From Laetiporus sulphureus 93-53 (taxonomy: Eukaryota; Basidiomycota; Agaricomycetes; Polyporales; Laetiporaceae), in assembly GCF_001632365.1 (NCBI RefSeq), contig NW_024468520.1, positions 36,271 to 100,270 on the forward strand: a stretch of 64,000 nt of DNA, in the 5' to 3' direction. Both the position numbers and the translations under genes were made by a program. The notes under the pieces were generated by a model. It was not told where the DNA came from, made no database searches, and saw only the letters and a program-made list of their open reading frames with translations. Positions 34,801 to 42,759 of this stretch are shown here, piece by piece; the first letter of the stretch is position 1, and the number at the start of each line of letters is the position of its first letter.

Positions 34801-37209
34801 ATTCATCATCATTTGGAACGTTGATGGTGAATTAGTGAGTCCGAAGAACATCACTAGAGGTTCGAATAGACCTCGGTTCGTGACGAACGCGGCCTTTTCC
34901 TCATCCCCTTCCTTGATCCGTATGTTATTATAGCCCCACCGGATGTCGAGCTTAGAGTAGTACCGGGCCCCCTTAAGCCGGTCGAATAAGTCATTGATTA
35001 AAGGGAGCGGGTATTTATTTTTCTTTGTAACTTCATTGAGCCGTCTATAGTCCTGAACCGGCCTTAATTTGCCATCCTTTTTCTTGACAAAGAAGAAGGG
35101 GGCGCCCCAGGGGGATTTAGACTGTCGTATGCGACCAGTCTTGAGGTTTTCTTCAAGGAATATATCCAGAGCTTCCTGTTCTTTTACGCTCATTGGATAT
35201 ACCTTTCCGCAGAAAGGTTTCGCGCCGTCTACTAGTTCTATGGCGTGATCCCATACTCTGCATTCAGGAAGCTGGTCGAATTCAGCTTCCTCGAAGACTT
35301 CCTTATAATCCCAGTATTCCTCTGGAACAACCTCTTGCATGCTCTTGGCTTTGGTACTTTTGCCTTGAGCGATGGCTAGGTCGGTGGCCTTGGTGGCTCG
35401 TATATGTTCGTATTCGGAAAACTGCTTCCGAATGTAGTCGCTGTCCAATGCCAGCACCTTATCTCCGTCCTCCAACTTAAGCTCCTCGCAGTTACAACGC
35501 GTGAAGCGAAGCGTGCGTTTAGCCCAGTCGATATCAGGGTTGTGATCTTCCAACCAATCGAACCCGAGGAACATGTCGTGGTCCGAAAGGGTAGTCACAT
35601 TGAATGATCGGCGCTCTCTATGGCCTTGGATAACTATGTCTAATAATACATAATGGGTCATATCGCCGTCACGGTTGGGGGTCCCATCTGCGTTGAATAC
35701 GCGGAGTGGTCGATCGAACGGTATCTTAGGTATCTGGAACTTAGATACGAATTGTTCGTCGATGCAACACCCGGTGCAACCCGAATCTAGAAGGGCTTTG
35801 GCGGGTATATTCCTATCCCCAACTTCTATTGTTACTGGTATATCGATCTGGCGATGTCGTCGTACTGCTCGGACGTTGAATTGTCCACGCAGTTTAGTAC
35901 CGGTCGATCCGAAGCCAGCAGTCCCTCTTGCTGTTTCTGCTATTTCCGTCACGACTTCGGTAATCGGGGTATCGTTTCGTTCCAAGATTAGCTGGGCGAC
36001 TCGGTCCCCATACTCAATCTGGAACGGGGTATCAAGGGTATTTATTAGGAGTATTTTGACTCGTCCAACATAGTCAGAGTCTATTACTCCGGCCCCTACA
36101 TCTATTCCATGTTTTACAGCCAGGCCTGAGCGCGGAGCGATGCGTCCGTAGCATCCGCTGGGTATCATCAACTTCAGGCCGGTATCTACAAGGAGACGGG
36201 AGTGACCGGGAATGACCACTTCCTCCGCTGAGTGCAGATCGTACCCTGCTGCGCCTTCTGTTTGGCGGGTTGGTACGATGGCTTGCAGGTGGTCTAGAAA
36301 TACACGCAAAGTGGTTTTCTGTGTCTTCTTCTTCGGTGTACGCTTTGCCGATGTTGAAGCTTCCACTTGCAGACTGTCCGTGTTCTGAACTGAAGAAATG
36401 TTAGAAATTGAGCTATTCACGGAATTAAGCACCGATGCTTTTTGATCCGGCCGAGCTCGATCAGGCACCGCTAAGGTCCCGTCATCCCGAGACCCCGTTT
36501 TCGCTCTTACTACTGTTACATTAGAGTGGGCACCACTACTTGTACCCATATTGTCCGACGTAGTGCTACTAGTACAATTGAGAGAGGAAAGAATAGAAAA
36601 ACGAGATCCGCTAGGGTGTGGTGGTGTGCTGTCATCTGCGTCAGGGGTACTGAATTTTCCCTTTCCTGAGCTTAGACCCTCCTGCCCACATCCCTCCAGG
36701 GTGTTTTCAGGTACGGCTTGATGGCGCTTCTCAGGCTTCGCCTCCACCACCATCAGCTCGACTCTCCCTGGGGACCCACCTTTTGGTGACCCGTCTAAAC
36801 CATGGCCCTTCTCAGGTCTCGCGACCTCCGTGACCATGGAATGGCCGTTAATGGTCAGGGGTGACCCATGTAAACCAGGGCGCTTCTCAGGCTTTTGGGC
36901 CTCCACCACCGAGGAATGCACGTTACTGGTCAAGGAAAATGAAATGTCCGGATCGAGTCGTGAGTCCTGCAAGACTTGCGTACTTAAGCCTTGCCGAATT
37001 GAAAACCCGCCTGGTTGAGCAGAGCGGGGTTGGCCGCAATGGCCGCCTTGAATGCTCGTACGGCCTCGGTTTCTTCTACCGTACTGGCCCGAGCTGCAGG
37101 CTGGGCATCCTTTTTGCGCCAGCACTGCGCCTTTCCATCGTAATAATGGGTGTGCCATATATCCGTGCACGACCCCTTCTCCGACCTTTCCTTCCCGCAG
37201 GTACCACAC
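31879..37209 (-). CDS. pol: Pol polyprotein: dUTPase, protease, RT, RNase H, integrase, chromodomain
   Basis: Residue numbers count from 37209. A linker (1-300) is followed by a complete trimeric dUTPase (about 302-438): AAGYDL, PRSGLAVKHG, GVIDSDYVG, GDRVAQLI, RGTAGFGSTG. Protease has LLDSGCTG (about 473-480). Reverse transcriptase has YLDDILIF (818-825). RNase H has VEVDASQFALGAVL (about 963-976). Integrase has the HHCC finger (HHDAAFMGHPG..CGTC, 1167-1208) and catalytic Asp1238, Asp1298 and Glu1334. A GPF/linker region and a chromodomain (YLVKWKGKDDTENTWIP, about 1544-1560) follow, then about 190 extra residues of unknown role. There is no ATG near the start of the frame; the first codon at 37209 is GTG. 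The frame overlaps gag and is probably entered by a -1 frameshift at 37002-37008. Fully open. Confidence 0.96.
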   Translation of the reverse strand: MWYLREGKVGEGVVHGYMAHPLLRWKGAVLAQKGCPACSSGQYGRRNRGRTSIQGGHCGQPRSAQPGGFSIRQGLSTQVLQDSRLDPDISFSLTSNVHSSVVEAQKPEKRPGLHGSPLTINGHSMVTEVARPEKGHGLDGSPKGGSPGRVELMVVEAKPEKRHQAVPENTLEGCGQEGLSSGKGKFSTPDADDSTPPHPSGSRFSILSSLNCTSSTTSDNMGTSSGAHSNVTVVRAKTGSRDDGTLAVPDRARPDQKASVLNSVNSSISNISSVQNTDSLQVEASTSAKRTPKKKTQKTTLRVFLDHLQAIVPTRQTEGAAGYDLHSAEEVVIPGHSRLLVDTGLKLMIPSGCYGRIAPRSGLAVKHGIDVGAGVIDSDYVGRVKILLINTLDTPFQIEYGDRVAQLILERNDTPITEVVTEIAETARGTAGFGSTGTKLRGQFNVRAVRRHRQIDIPVTIEVGDRNIPAKALLDSGCTGCCIDEQFVSKFQIPKIPFDRPLRVFNADGTPNRDGDMTHYVLLDIVIQGHRERRSFNVTTLSDHDMFLGFDWLEDHNPDIDWAKRTLRFTRCNCEELKLEDGDKVLALDSDYIRKQFSEYEHIRATKATDLAIAQGKSTKAKSMQEVVPEEYWDYKEVFEEAEFDQLPECRVWDHAIELVDGAKPFCGKVYPMSVKEQEALDIFLEENLKTGRIRQSKSPWGAPFFFVKKKDGKLRPVQDYRRLNEVTKKNKYPLPLINDLFDRLKGARYYSKLDIRWGYNNIRIKEGDEEKAAFVTNRGLFEPLVMFFGLTNSPSTFQMMMNDIFHDLILTGKVMVYLDDILIFTKDMKEHRQVVKQVLRILREHKLTCKPEKCEFHVEETEYLGHIIGHGKLRMDPAKVAGIAEWPEPRSKKDVQQFLGFCNYYRRFVKGFGSLAKPLSDLTGNREWEWTDTARSAFQGLKDLLTSAPIVHIPTDEDPFMVEVDASQFALGAVLMQKQDNLWVPVSYYSRSFKDAEKNYQVYDRELLAIVDCLEEWRHYLIHAKHTVQIFTDHLNLTYFRKPQKINPRQARWMSFLAEYDFELHHIPGKKNSAADALSRRPDYDDGMDHLDNQVVLPAELFRNTKVVGTDAIRDLCATHSSEYLLWKTLPQKELESAEDGTLWRGGEILIIPNNQEIIGKVIQSHHDAAFMGHPGIERTMELIKRSYWWPEMIKDVTAYVKGCGTCQKAKPNRQHRSAPLEPNPVPDHNWQYISTDLIVKLPTVDEYDSILVFVDLKSKDFIAIPCTESINSKDYADLYIKHVMSAHGLAERIWSDRGPQFVSSFTKDVYQQLGVQGNPSTAYHPQTDGQTERMNQEIETYLRIYTSYRQDDWPSKIPLAMFAYRNHRQASTGYTPFYLTHGYHPYTGVETRKEPRNQSAEEWMKEMEELSKDATNHLTKAKGIMKKYHDGKYPDHAAYTKGDLVLLEGTNITTTRPSKKLDDKRYGPFSIVEKVGKSAFRLKLPPAWRHIHPVFHESLLIPYHPAQFSVQKDDTTIPVPEGEPPTISQILDSKKSKTGLLYLVKWKGKDDTENTWIPRSTIAKDYILLLNNFHKLHPKAPRPPNLLTIPGGQRIRAQEDEESDDEPDSKGGKMTEEEKDEWKEKIYWDHKMIRWYKRKFQAHVVLHVPLDTPIGLEIGLPEKFDIVCIWLANPDHYVHTVLFVGTPKSRNHLFVYPINAQWIVEEGKVQCPERTHGYYYLDDAQIPWQRMRFKDTPVREEDVSTYTTYDPERTRTPIPKTKWNLQAVHPRIYD

Positions 37210-38114
37210 TTCCGGTGCTTGTCGCGTTCGTTTTCGACGCCTACCGTTTCCTTGTGCGGTACCGCTTTTCCTGCCTCATCGATGTTTCTGATGGGCGCCC
37301 TTCCTGTTGTCCTAACCGCATTTGCCGTTACCGTTGTTGAACCTTCCTCCTGGTGGACTTGTCGGGTTCTGGAGTCCTTGGCTTTCCCCTTGCCCTTTCG
37401 GTCCTCGAAGGTGGATGCCCACTGTTGCTGCTGTTGAAGGTCCAGCCGGGCTGCAACCTGTTTCCACAGGCTGTAGCTGTTGACGTCCCGGCTGATTCCT
37501 TCGGACGACCAGACTCTGTCACAGAGCTCCTTCCGCATGGCCGTCCTAAGCAGTTGGAGCAACAGTTGCTCATCCTTGTACCCCGAGACCTTGACCCAAT
37601 GTTCCCATTCGGCTTCGAACTCTTCCCAAGGCTTGTATCTTTGCTGCATGGATCGCAGCATTCGTTGACCCTCCAGCTCCGGGTTCGCAGGGTAGTACAT
37701 CTTCTTGAAGTCTGCGATGAAGTCCTGGAGCGTGGCGTAGACCGGGGGTCCTCCCATCATCCTTTCCAACAGGGAGGCTTTCCAATGATCTATTTGGGGT
37801 CCACGAATGTAAGACATGGCCCAGCGAATCTTACTTTGTTCATCCTCGAATTCGCTGGGCTTCATGACGATGTAGTTCATTACATCGACGAGCCATGCCT
37901 TTGCCTTTGCCTTGGTGCCATCGAATGGCTCCGGGAGATTGACCTTTGGTCCTCGGAACGACTTTCTGTGTACCTCGTCCGAGGATGCTGGTGGCGGGGC
38001 TGCGGAGCGACGGTCCCGATCTGGTGGTGGGACCGGCCACTCTGGGGGGAATGCGAATAGTGCCCCTGCCAGCTCGTCATCTTCATCTCCCTTGTATGAG
38101 TGCGCCGGGGACAT
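36984..38114 (-). CDS. gag: Gag (capsid-like) protein
   Basis: From ATG 38112-38114 the frame encodes 376 aa: a Pro/Asp-rich start, then the retrotransposon-gag region (LPEPFDGTKAKAKAWLVDVMNY; MSYIRGPQIDHWKASLL; LEGQRMLRSMQQRYKPWEEFEAEW). After it come a basic stretch (RKGKGKAKDSRTR) and an odd Cys/His cluster (CGTCGKERSEKGSC..H.H..C) in place of the usual CCHC knuckle. The same frame is open further upstream to the TGA at 38280-38282, so part of the protein could also be made by readthrough from the preceding ORF. Stop at 36984-36986, six codons after a slippery heptamer that leads into pol. Confidence 0.9.
   Translation of the reverse strand: MSPAHSYKGDEDDELAGALFAFPPEWPVPPPDRDRRSAAPPPASSDEVHRKSFRGPKVNLPEPFDGTKAKAKAWLVDVMNYIVMKPSEFEDEQSKIRWAMSYIRGPQIDHWKASLLERMMGGPPVYATLQDFIADFKKMYYPANPELEGQRMLRSMQQRYKPWEEFEAEWEHWVKVSGYKDEQLLLQLLRTAMRKELCDRVWSSEGISRDVNSYSLWKQVAARLDLQQQQQWASTFEDRKGKGKAKDSRTRQVHQEEGSTTVTANAVRTTGRAPIRNIDEAGKAVPHKETVGVENERDKHRKCGTCGKERSEKGSCTDIWHTHYYDGKAQCWRKKDAQPAARASTVEETEAVRAFKAAIAANPALLNQAGFQFGKA
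37002..37008 (-). promoter_or_regulatory. -1 ribosomal frameshift site (gag to pol)
   Basis: The sense strand reads G GGT TTT in the gag frame (GCG GGT TTT CAA), a canonical X XXY YYZ heptamer with X = G and Y = T. A -1 slip leads exactly into the open pol frame (..GFSIRQGL) before the gag stop 16 nt later. pol has no ATG of its own near its start, which agrees. Downstream pairing is weak by eye (GCAA/TTGC), so the stimulatory element is unknown. Confidence 0.75.
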
Positions 38115-38279
38115 TGGGGGCGTCTGCACCCTAGAGGGCGGCTGCTCAGGGTTTGCCTGGTGTGCCGGTTTGAGCCCACTAGGGCCGGCGGTTCCGCCGA
38201 CTCCTTTTACCCAATCCCGAATATCCTGCTGCCCGGGATCCTGTCTGCGCTTGCCCTTGTCGACCGGTTTTTTGGGTGG

Positions 38280-39110
38280 TCAAATAGGGGAAGACGGTGG
38301 TGGACGCGTCATGGCTTCCAGGAGGTGGATTCGGGTTTCTTGGGTCTTGTTGATGCCTTCTAGACCCGTTACCCTTTCCTCGCTGGATTTGAGTGCTTTC
38401 TTGAAGGCTTCCAGTTCCGTTGTTAGCTTGTGGATCTGGTTGCCGCGCTCTGTTCGTGAAGCCTCGTTTTCGTCCACCTGCCTCATGAGACGGTCTCGGG
38501 TTGCTTCGGCCGCTAGGCGTCCTTCCCGTGCTTCTGCTACCTCTCTTCGTGCGACGTCGAGTCGACTACGTAGTCGATTGTAGTCATTTTGGAGGTGCTG
38601 GTAAGCACGCCTCATATCGGTCGGCTGGGTCCAAAATCCTGGGACATCCTCGTTTGGTGGGGGGAGACCGGGTCGTGCCAGATAATAGCTTTGTCTGTTA
38701 TCCGGAAATCTGTATCGTTCGTACCCTGGTGGGGTTCCTGATGCATGACTCGACCAGACATAGTCTTGTCCCCTTGCAGCCCCTCCGTGCCTTGCTACCA
38801 CATCTACTGGTTGCGTTCGATATCGCTGCCTGTCTTCTACAGAGTGTTCGCGGGCATGGATATCGTATTCCCACTGATGGAAACGTCTCCCTGTCCTTGA
38901 TTCTTCGGGGTATAGGGCGGCGAATTCTTCTACCAGCCTTGCTGAGGGTCCCCTTCTCGTGGGGAGTGCTTCCAGCATTGCTGGCGTCATGAAGTATCGT
39001 GGTGTGGGGGCGAGGATGTCAGTATTGTTGAATGAGGATGGGGTGGGTGCCCTGGGATCCAGATTTTCGGGGTTTAAATGTCCTTCTACGGAATGCTCGG
39101 ATTGGGCCAT
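38280..39110 (-). CDS. coiled-coil ORF upstream of gag, same frame
   Basis: 276 aa from ATG 39108-39110. The N-terminal half is rich in Pro, Arg and Tyr (PTPRYFMTPAMLEALP). The C-terminal half (from about residue 165) is a strong coiled coil (YQHLQNDYNRLRSRLDVARRE..LTTELEAFKKALKSSEERVTGLEGI). It ends at a TGA (38280-38282, followed by C) and the gag frame continues open in phase directly after it. It may be an N-terminal Gag extension reached by readthrough, an independent protein, or a Gag frame broken by a mutation. Confidence 0.75.
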   Translation of the reverse strand: MAQSEHSVEGHLNPENLDPRAPTPSSFNNTDILAPTPRYFMTPAMLEALPTRRGPSARLVEEFAALYPEESRTGRRFHQWEYDIHAREHSVEDRQRYRTQPVDVVARHGGAARGQDYVWSSHASGTPPGYERYRFPDNRQSYYLARPGLPPPNEDVPGFWTQPTDMRRAYQHLQNDYNRLRSRLDVARREVAEAREGRLAAEATRDRLMRQVDENEASRTERGNQIHKLTTELEAFKKALKSSEERVTGLEGINKTQETRIHLLEAMTRPPPSSPI

Positions 39111-39149
39111 TTTCGGTGTTGGTACCTGGTCGGGGTTTTGGCGACCTGT

Positions 39150-39557
39150 TCAGAAAGGTTCTTCTTCGTCGTCGGAGGAAATACCGTACTCTTCGTCGAA
39201 CAGGAGATGATACAGTTCCTGGTCGTCTTCTACTGGTGGAGGCTGCCTGGGAGCTTCCCTGACTATGCGATGTGGCTGGTATTCGAGCCTTTCGTAGTAG
39301 TCGATGACGACTTGGTAACGGTAGAGGATGAAACGGGATTGGGCGACGTGTGGTTGGTAGATGAAGTCCGCCCGGAAGATGACGCTGATGTGTTCGTATA
39401 CTTGATCCCACTCTACCGGTCCTGGAGATACGGTGTATATGGATGTGTATCCTTCCAACGAGAACCTTTGCATTCGATGTTGTAACCTGCTCGCGAACTT
39501 GTCGAGCTGTTCTTCACCAGGGCCTTGTAATGACCCAGACGCAGCTTTAGAGTCCTG
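39150..39557 (-). CDS. first gag-region ORF of the element
   Basis: ATG at 39471-39473 opens 107 aa ending DDEEEPF at TGA 39150-39152. The frame is open upstream to about 39557 (EEQLDKFASRLQHR), where a TAGCAG looks like a splice acceptor, so a 5' exon may exist. It is in the same frame as the next ORF, separated by one TGA and 13 sense codons before the next ATG. No domain was recognised. Acidic C terminus. Confidence 0.55.
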   Translation of the reverse strand, partial: QDSKAASGSLQGPGEEQLDKFASRLQHRMQRFSLEGYTSIYTVSPGPVEWDQVYEHISVIFRADFIYQPHVAQSRFILYRYQVVIDYYERLEYQPHRIVREAPRQPPPVEDDQELYHLLFDEEYGISSDDEEEPF

Positions 39558-40533
39558 CTACTCCTAGTAGGTCTAGTTACTACGGAGTCCTGAATGGTGC
39601 AGTTCGCAGTCGCAGAGGGGTCTTTGTGGTCTTTGATTATTTCACCACCAGTGTCCAACTACCTCTGAAGGGATGTAACCTTGGTCCACCTGCCGTTCCA
39701 GCAGAGCTTTCCGAGAGTTCGTCCCACACCAAACGACTATTTGTCTACGTATGTATTGGTAACTAAACCCCTAAGTAAGCCAGAACTGCGCAGGGGTTGA
39801 ATACGCGTCTGGTGCCGCTTTAGCACTGAGCAAGTAGGTTTATTCCCTCGCTACTCGAGGTTATGCAGGTCTCGCCGAAGCGGTCCAGAAGTGTTGCTGA
39901 TTTACAGCTTCAGAGCCTTTTCAAAGGTGACTCGTTCCTCCCGCAAGTTCTCCCTTGTCTGCGGTTGTTACGTCTGCTACCCCTAGACCTGGTGGCTAGG
40001 ATGGCGACGTTAGAGGATAAATCCTCCGTATAGCACGGCAACTAGGCCGAGGATAGTTTTTATGGACTAGCAGCCCCACGCTTCAAGGTCACGCCTCTAC
40101 GGGGTCTATGGGCCTGACAGTAGCCAGACCAGACAGGGTCCCCGACGGATTAGACAATGATAGTGGTACCCTTTTAAGGAGTACTGCGTCCCTTGCTCCT
40201 AGTGGTGCTGACGTCAACAGGCACTCCTGGCCCTTCTTGACAGCCCTAATGCAGTTTTAACCACTAGGTTTCAACTGGCAAGTCCCCTTACGCCTGGGGT
40301 CGCGGCAAGATTTGGGACTGTAGTATGTCGCCCACTTTCGCAGGAGGCTGGTTTAGGGCCTATGTATCCTGACTGACAGTCCGCGTATTCGCTTTACCGA
40401 AGAGGTTCAGCAGGGCGCAGCTAAGCCCGAGGAATGTGGGAAGAAGCCCTGACTGGGCACGATGAGGATGAAGTTTGATCGACAGAGGTATGCAATCTGA
40501 GGCGTCGACCGGTGCCCGCAGATTTAAGAGAGT
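39558..40533 (-). other. 5' leader of the Ty3/gypsy element
   Basis: About 975 bp with no open frame of note, between PBS and the first ORF. It is rich in short palindromic C/G-rich segments. It probably carries packaging and translation signals; a 5' intron is possible (see the acceptor-like TAGCAG at its end). Confidence 0.6.
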
Positions 40534-40544
40534 AGTTTCGAGTT
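40534..40544 (-). other. primer binding site for self-priming (Tf1 type)
   Basis: On the sense strand AACTCGAAACT lies one base after the 5' LTR. It is the exact reverse complement of AGTTTCGAGTT at 40627-40637 inside the LTR, the predicted first 11 nt of the transcript. There is no TGG expected for a tRNA primer. An 11-nt self-primer is what is known for Tf1/sushi-like elements. Confidence 0.85.
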
Positions 40545-40545
40545 A

Positions 40546-40991
40546 TGTGAAGGATCTCAGGAACTCCTGGGTCCGCTCTCGCCTATCCCGTCAGGGATCT
40601 CTAGCTCAAGTGGAGGAGTAAAGACCAACTCGAAACTGAGGGGTAGGCCTCAGCTCGAGCGGGTATATATACAAGAGGGGCCAGACCCCTGGTACCGGGT
40701 GTAAGATCCTGCGTACCCTAGGTTGGTAATAATACATCATTATGGCGTGCTATGGCGTGCTCAGGCCTAGTGGAGTCCGTCTAAGTATAGGAGTGTCTAT
40801 GGAGTCCAGACCTACGATGTCACTATGACGTAGGGTCACGTGACTGGTACATGTCCGAGGGATGTCCGAGTGGCGTGGGTATACTAAGATATACACGTGG
40901 AAGCGTAGTGGTACATACTATATAGGGTAACTAGGTGGATAAATAATGGTCCGTGGGCGCTTGAGACTTGTGGCGCGGAAAAACCGTGACA
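40546..40991 (-). repeat. 5' LTR of the Ty3/gypsy element
   Basis: 446 bp. Predicted parts on the sense strand are U3 40991-40638 and R/U5 40637-40546. No difference from the 3' LTR was seen. Confidence 0.97.
40637..40671 (-). promoter_or_regulatory. LTR core promoter (TATA box and transcription start)
   Basis: TATATATA (40664-40671) precedes the predicted start (40637, AGTTTCGAGTT) by 27-34 nt on the sense strand. The spacing is the same in the old solo LTR (337-344 to 310). The start position is independently predicted by the self-primer match. Confidence 0.8.
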
Positions 40992-40996
40992 AAGAT
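40992..40996. repeat. target site duplication (right)
   Basis: AAGAT, pair of 31385-31389. It overlaps the first bases of the F-box start codon context (AAG ATG). Confidence 0.95.
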
Positions 40997-42759
40997 GCAG
41001 TCTTCCAAGCTTGAGCAAAGTGACCCTCGTCAACGGTGCGTCCCTGCCCGCCCCGATCATATCATTTATACATACTGATCGCGACCTCATTGTATACAGC
41101 GCACGTGAGGTCAGTAACCTTTGCTCCCAGTCTAGCCCAACAAACTGATATAACAGCATGTAGCTCAAGCATCTTGAAGGGCTGATCAAGGTAGCCGAGA
41201 CTGCTGCGGTTCAAGCTGAGCGGTGCAACCGCAATGCCCGCGTCGCGATCAACCGTCTTCCTCCTGAAGTGTTCCGGGAGATATTCGTGACGACCTGCAC
41301 CGTCAAGCTGGCTCGATACAGATCTACATACTACACATGGGGAGCAACTACCACCGTCTGGAACCCAACTTGGATTGAAAAGGGCAGAGCAGTCAGTCTA
41401 ATGCTCGTCTGTTATCGTTGGAAAGATATCGCCTTGGGGATCCGGGAGTTCTGGAATGGCGTTGAAACATATTGGGAGCCTAAAGATCATATCTTGCTGG
41501 AAAGGTCCGGCCGAGGCCCACTCAAGGTTCTGGCTTGCTGCAAATTGCGACCTTCTTCTGCTGTTGCACATGCTCTCCAAAATGTGGAGCATTCATCCCG
41601 AATCCAAGAATTGTACTGGATACGGCCCTCAGCACGTGAGAACCTTCGAATGCCAGCGCCCTCGCTCAGGTCTCTCGCGTTGCAGGGGGACTTGAGCGTC
41701 AGGGTGCCAGATGGATCGTTCAAACTCTTCAACAATCACACGCCATGTCTGGAGCGCCTGTCACTGACATATATGCATTGGCTGCCCAGCAATGTGTTCG
41801 CCAAATTGACATTCTTGGCTCTCGGCCATTGCAATGTACCCAAAGCTCCCATCAATCTACGCAGCTTGCTTTCTGGAACACCAAACCTAGTCGATCTTAT
41901 CCTGCGAAGTGTAGCTGACCGTGACAACCCACACCACCAAGAGCAAATTGAGGCTGCAGATACGAAGCCTGTGTCGCTCGCTCGGTTGCGCCGGTTGCTG
42001 ATCGAATATATGTGGGCCGATGTCATCGATTATGTCTTCCGGGATGCTCAGCTAAACGAAGACGTGTCCGTCTCAATCTTATGCGAGAAAAAGTGCGATG
42101 ATGATCAGCGACTTTTAGAGTTAGTGTCCACTTGGTCATTGAATGCCCTAAAGCAACCCAAAGAATTGCATTTCCAGCCGCACGTCGCTATCGTCACTGG
42201 AGCCTCTTCTGGTCTCCGTTTTGAGTTCTGGGAGAGCATGACCCTCGAGGATTGGACCAAATTCAAGTGGCTATGGATGCTACCCCTTTCCAGCATCTCA
42301 CACCTGTGCATGTTGGAGTGGGACGCATGCGGGGTTCCCAGTCTTGAAGGTGTCCGCAGCCTTCTCAGGCAGATGACCGCGCTTCAGACACTGTCCGTCA
42401 ATATTGAGGTCCTGACGAAGATCGTCGATGCACTCACGCTCTTCCGAGACCCAATCGACCGGCCTCTCTGTTCCACACTGACGACGCTACGTATCACCAT
42501 CGTGGATGATAGTGATTGCGACATCATCCTGGCCTCGATCCTCCCGCATCGTGCGCAACTTGCGATCAAGCATCTTTATATTGGGTTGATCGATCCTCAA
42601 AGTGAACACTGGAGTCCTCATCAAGCTGTGGAGGACGAATTGCATGGCAAATTCGAGTCGGTGAATTTCGAGATGCTGTTGTATGATAACGCATACAACA
42701 TTACTCTGCCGCCGGTTTGTATTGAGGAGGCGCATGCTTTGTGGCCGCCCTGGCTTTAG
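40995..42759 (+). CDS. F-box protein, tandem copy 1 (promoter displaced by the retroelement)
   Basis: Model: exon 1 40995-41035 (MQSSKLEQSDPRQ..), a 10-nt micro-exon 41100-41109 (CGCACGTGAG), exon 3 41164-42759; together 548 aa in phase. The F-box is INRLPPEVFREIFVTTC..SLMLVCYRWKDIALGIREFW. The remainder is Leu-rich (SLRSLALQGDL, LERLSLTYM, LTFLALGHC, LVDLILRSV, LRRLLIEYM, LQTLSVNIEVL), as usual for agaricomycete F-box proteins of about 500 aa. Exon 3 has no stop. The Ty3/gypsy element lies immediately before the start codon, so the coding part is whole but its own promoter is 9.6 kb away. An in-frame ATG just left of the insertion (31382-31384) could have been the older start. Target protein unknown. 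Confidence 0.85.

Larger units (their letters stand above)
31390..40991 (-). mobile_element. full-length Ty3/gypsy chromovirus with dUTPase domain (9602 bp)
   Basis: Two 446-bp LTRs with TG..CA ends read as identical, flanked by AAGAT. The sense strand is minus: 5' LTR 40546-40991, self-primer PBS 40534-40544, leader, gag-region ORFs, a 1776-codon pol frame without stops, polypurine tract, 3' LTR 31390-31835. Domain order is gag - dUTPase - protease - reverse transcriptase - RNase H - integrase - chromodomain. dUTPase-bearing Metaviridae have been reported from basidiomycetes (Phanerochaete, from memory), so this part is not new. Identical LTRs and an open pol imply a very recent insertion. 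Confidence 0.97.

Noticed and set aside
37040..37120. CAAAAAG in the overlap as the frameshift site
   Set aside because: It lacks the triplet needed for re-pairing in the -1 frame; G GGT TTT at 37002-37008 is canonical and in frame.
37209..37209. An independent start codon for pol
   Set aside because: The first codon there is GTG and the frame continues open upstream; entry by frameshift fits better.
40520..40545. A tRNA-primed PBS after the 5' LTR
   Set aside because: No TGG follows the LTR; the 11-nt match to the LTR itself explains the site better.
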